Positions 18,041 through 18,222 of a stretch of DNA of 18,222 nt are shown here, in pieces (the stretch's first letter is position 1; each line of letters begins with the position of its first letter). The notes beneath the pieces are model-generated. The model was not told the DNA's origin and did not search any database. It saw only the letters and a program-made list of their open reading frames with translations. The position numbers and the translations under genes are program-made. The stretch is from Alectoria sarmentosa. Its lineage: Eukaryota; Ascomycota; Lecanoromycetes; Lecanorales; Parmeliaceae. The stretch is taken from contig WOGZ01000512.1 of the NCBI GenBank assembly GCA_009733775.1, positions 1 through 18,222 of the forward strand, read 5' to 3'.

Positions 18041-18222
18041 AAACTCCAACCCCAACCCCAAACTCCAAACCCCAATCTCCAAGCCCAATCTCCAAACCCA
18101 ACTCCCCAATCTCCAATTCCAAACTCCAAACCCAAACTCCAAACCCCAATCTCCAACCTCCCAAACTCCAAGCCCAAACCCCAACTCCAAGCTCCAACTC
18201 CAACCCCCCAAACTCCAAACCC
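18041..18222. repeat. CCAAACTCCAAACCCC-like minisatellite at the window end
   Basis: Variants of CCAAACTCC, CCCCAATCTCC and CAAGCCCAA alternate to the last base. The plus strand has only isolated G residues. The open frames on the minus strand are Trp/Gly/Leu-rich translations of the repeat and are not taken as genes. The repeat continues beyond the window. Confidence 0.85.

Noticed and set aside
17816..18211. Minus-strand frames rich in Trp, Gly and Leu
   Set aside because: These translate the CCAAACTCC minisatellite. Two minus frames stay open with similar content, as expected for a repeat without coding constraint.

Overview
The window looks like nuclear DNA of a filamentous ascomycete (Pezizomycotina; a dothideomycete is plausible but not provable from the sequence). 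The reasons are: short introns (about 48-91 nt) with GT..AG ends and CTRAY-like branch points, a GC-rich last exon of a CYP52-type cytochrome P450, long low-complexity coiled-coil proteins typical of these fungi, and extensive microsatellites. No bacterial operon, ribosome binding site, tRNA, rRNA or CRISPR array was found. The left end cuts a gene and the right end stops inside a simple repeat, so this may be a whole short contig.

Layout from left to right. 1-441: the 3' end of a P450 gene on the plus strand, starting inside an intron. 442-1800: a non-coding tract full of microsatellites, a G-rich GGGATT-like tract and a 37-bp minisatellite. 1819-4565: a four-exon minus-strand gene for an 859-residue coiled-coil protein with no recognised domain. 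4566-7252: a long intergenic stretch with a degenerate C-rich tandem repeat and, at its right end, a promoter with TGACGTAA and CCAAT motifs. 7253-8106: a two-exon plus-strand gene for a promethin/LDAF1-like membrane protein, probably of lipid droplets. 8107-10870: non-coding DNA with a C-depleted G/T tract, a doubtful three-exon small gene (9070-9511) and a tandem array of about seven 170-bp units. 10879-11595: a small coiled-coil protein gene on the minus strand. 12709-15868: a two-exon minus-strand gene for a 1035-residue acidic protein with an N-terminal coiled coil and a threefold internal motif. 16235-18222: no genes, only repeats (AGCT tracts, a 137-bp tandem repeat, then C/A-rich simple repeats almost free of G).

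The genes do not form an obvious pathway. The P450 and the promethin-like protein both touch lipid biology (fatty-acid or alkane hydroxylation, lipid-droplet assembly), but they are 7 kb apart and nothing shows co-regulation. The most distinctive feature is three unrecognised coiled-coil genes on the same strand, each with a TATA-like box upstream. They are separated by tandem-repeat DNA and may be fast-evolving lineage-specific genes. I found no convincing evidence of a defined new biological system; the best leads are the 170-bp array, the repeated WGILKS motif and the coiled-coil set.
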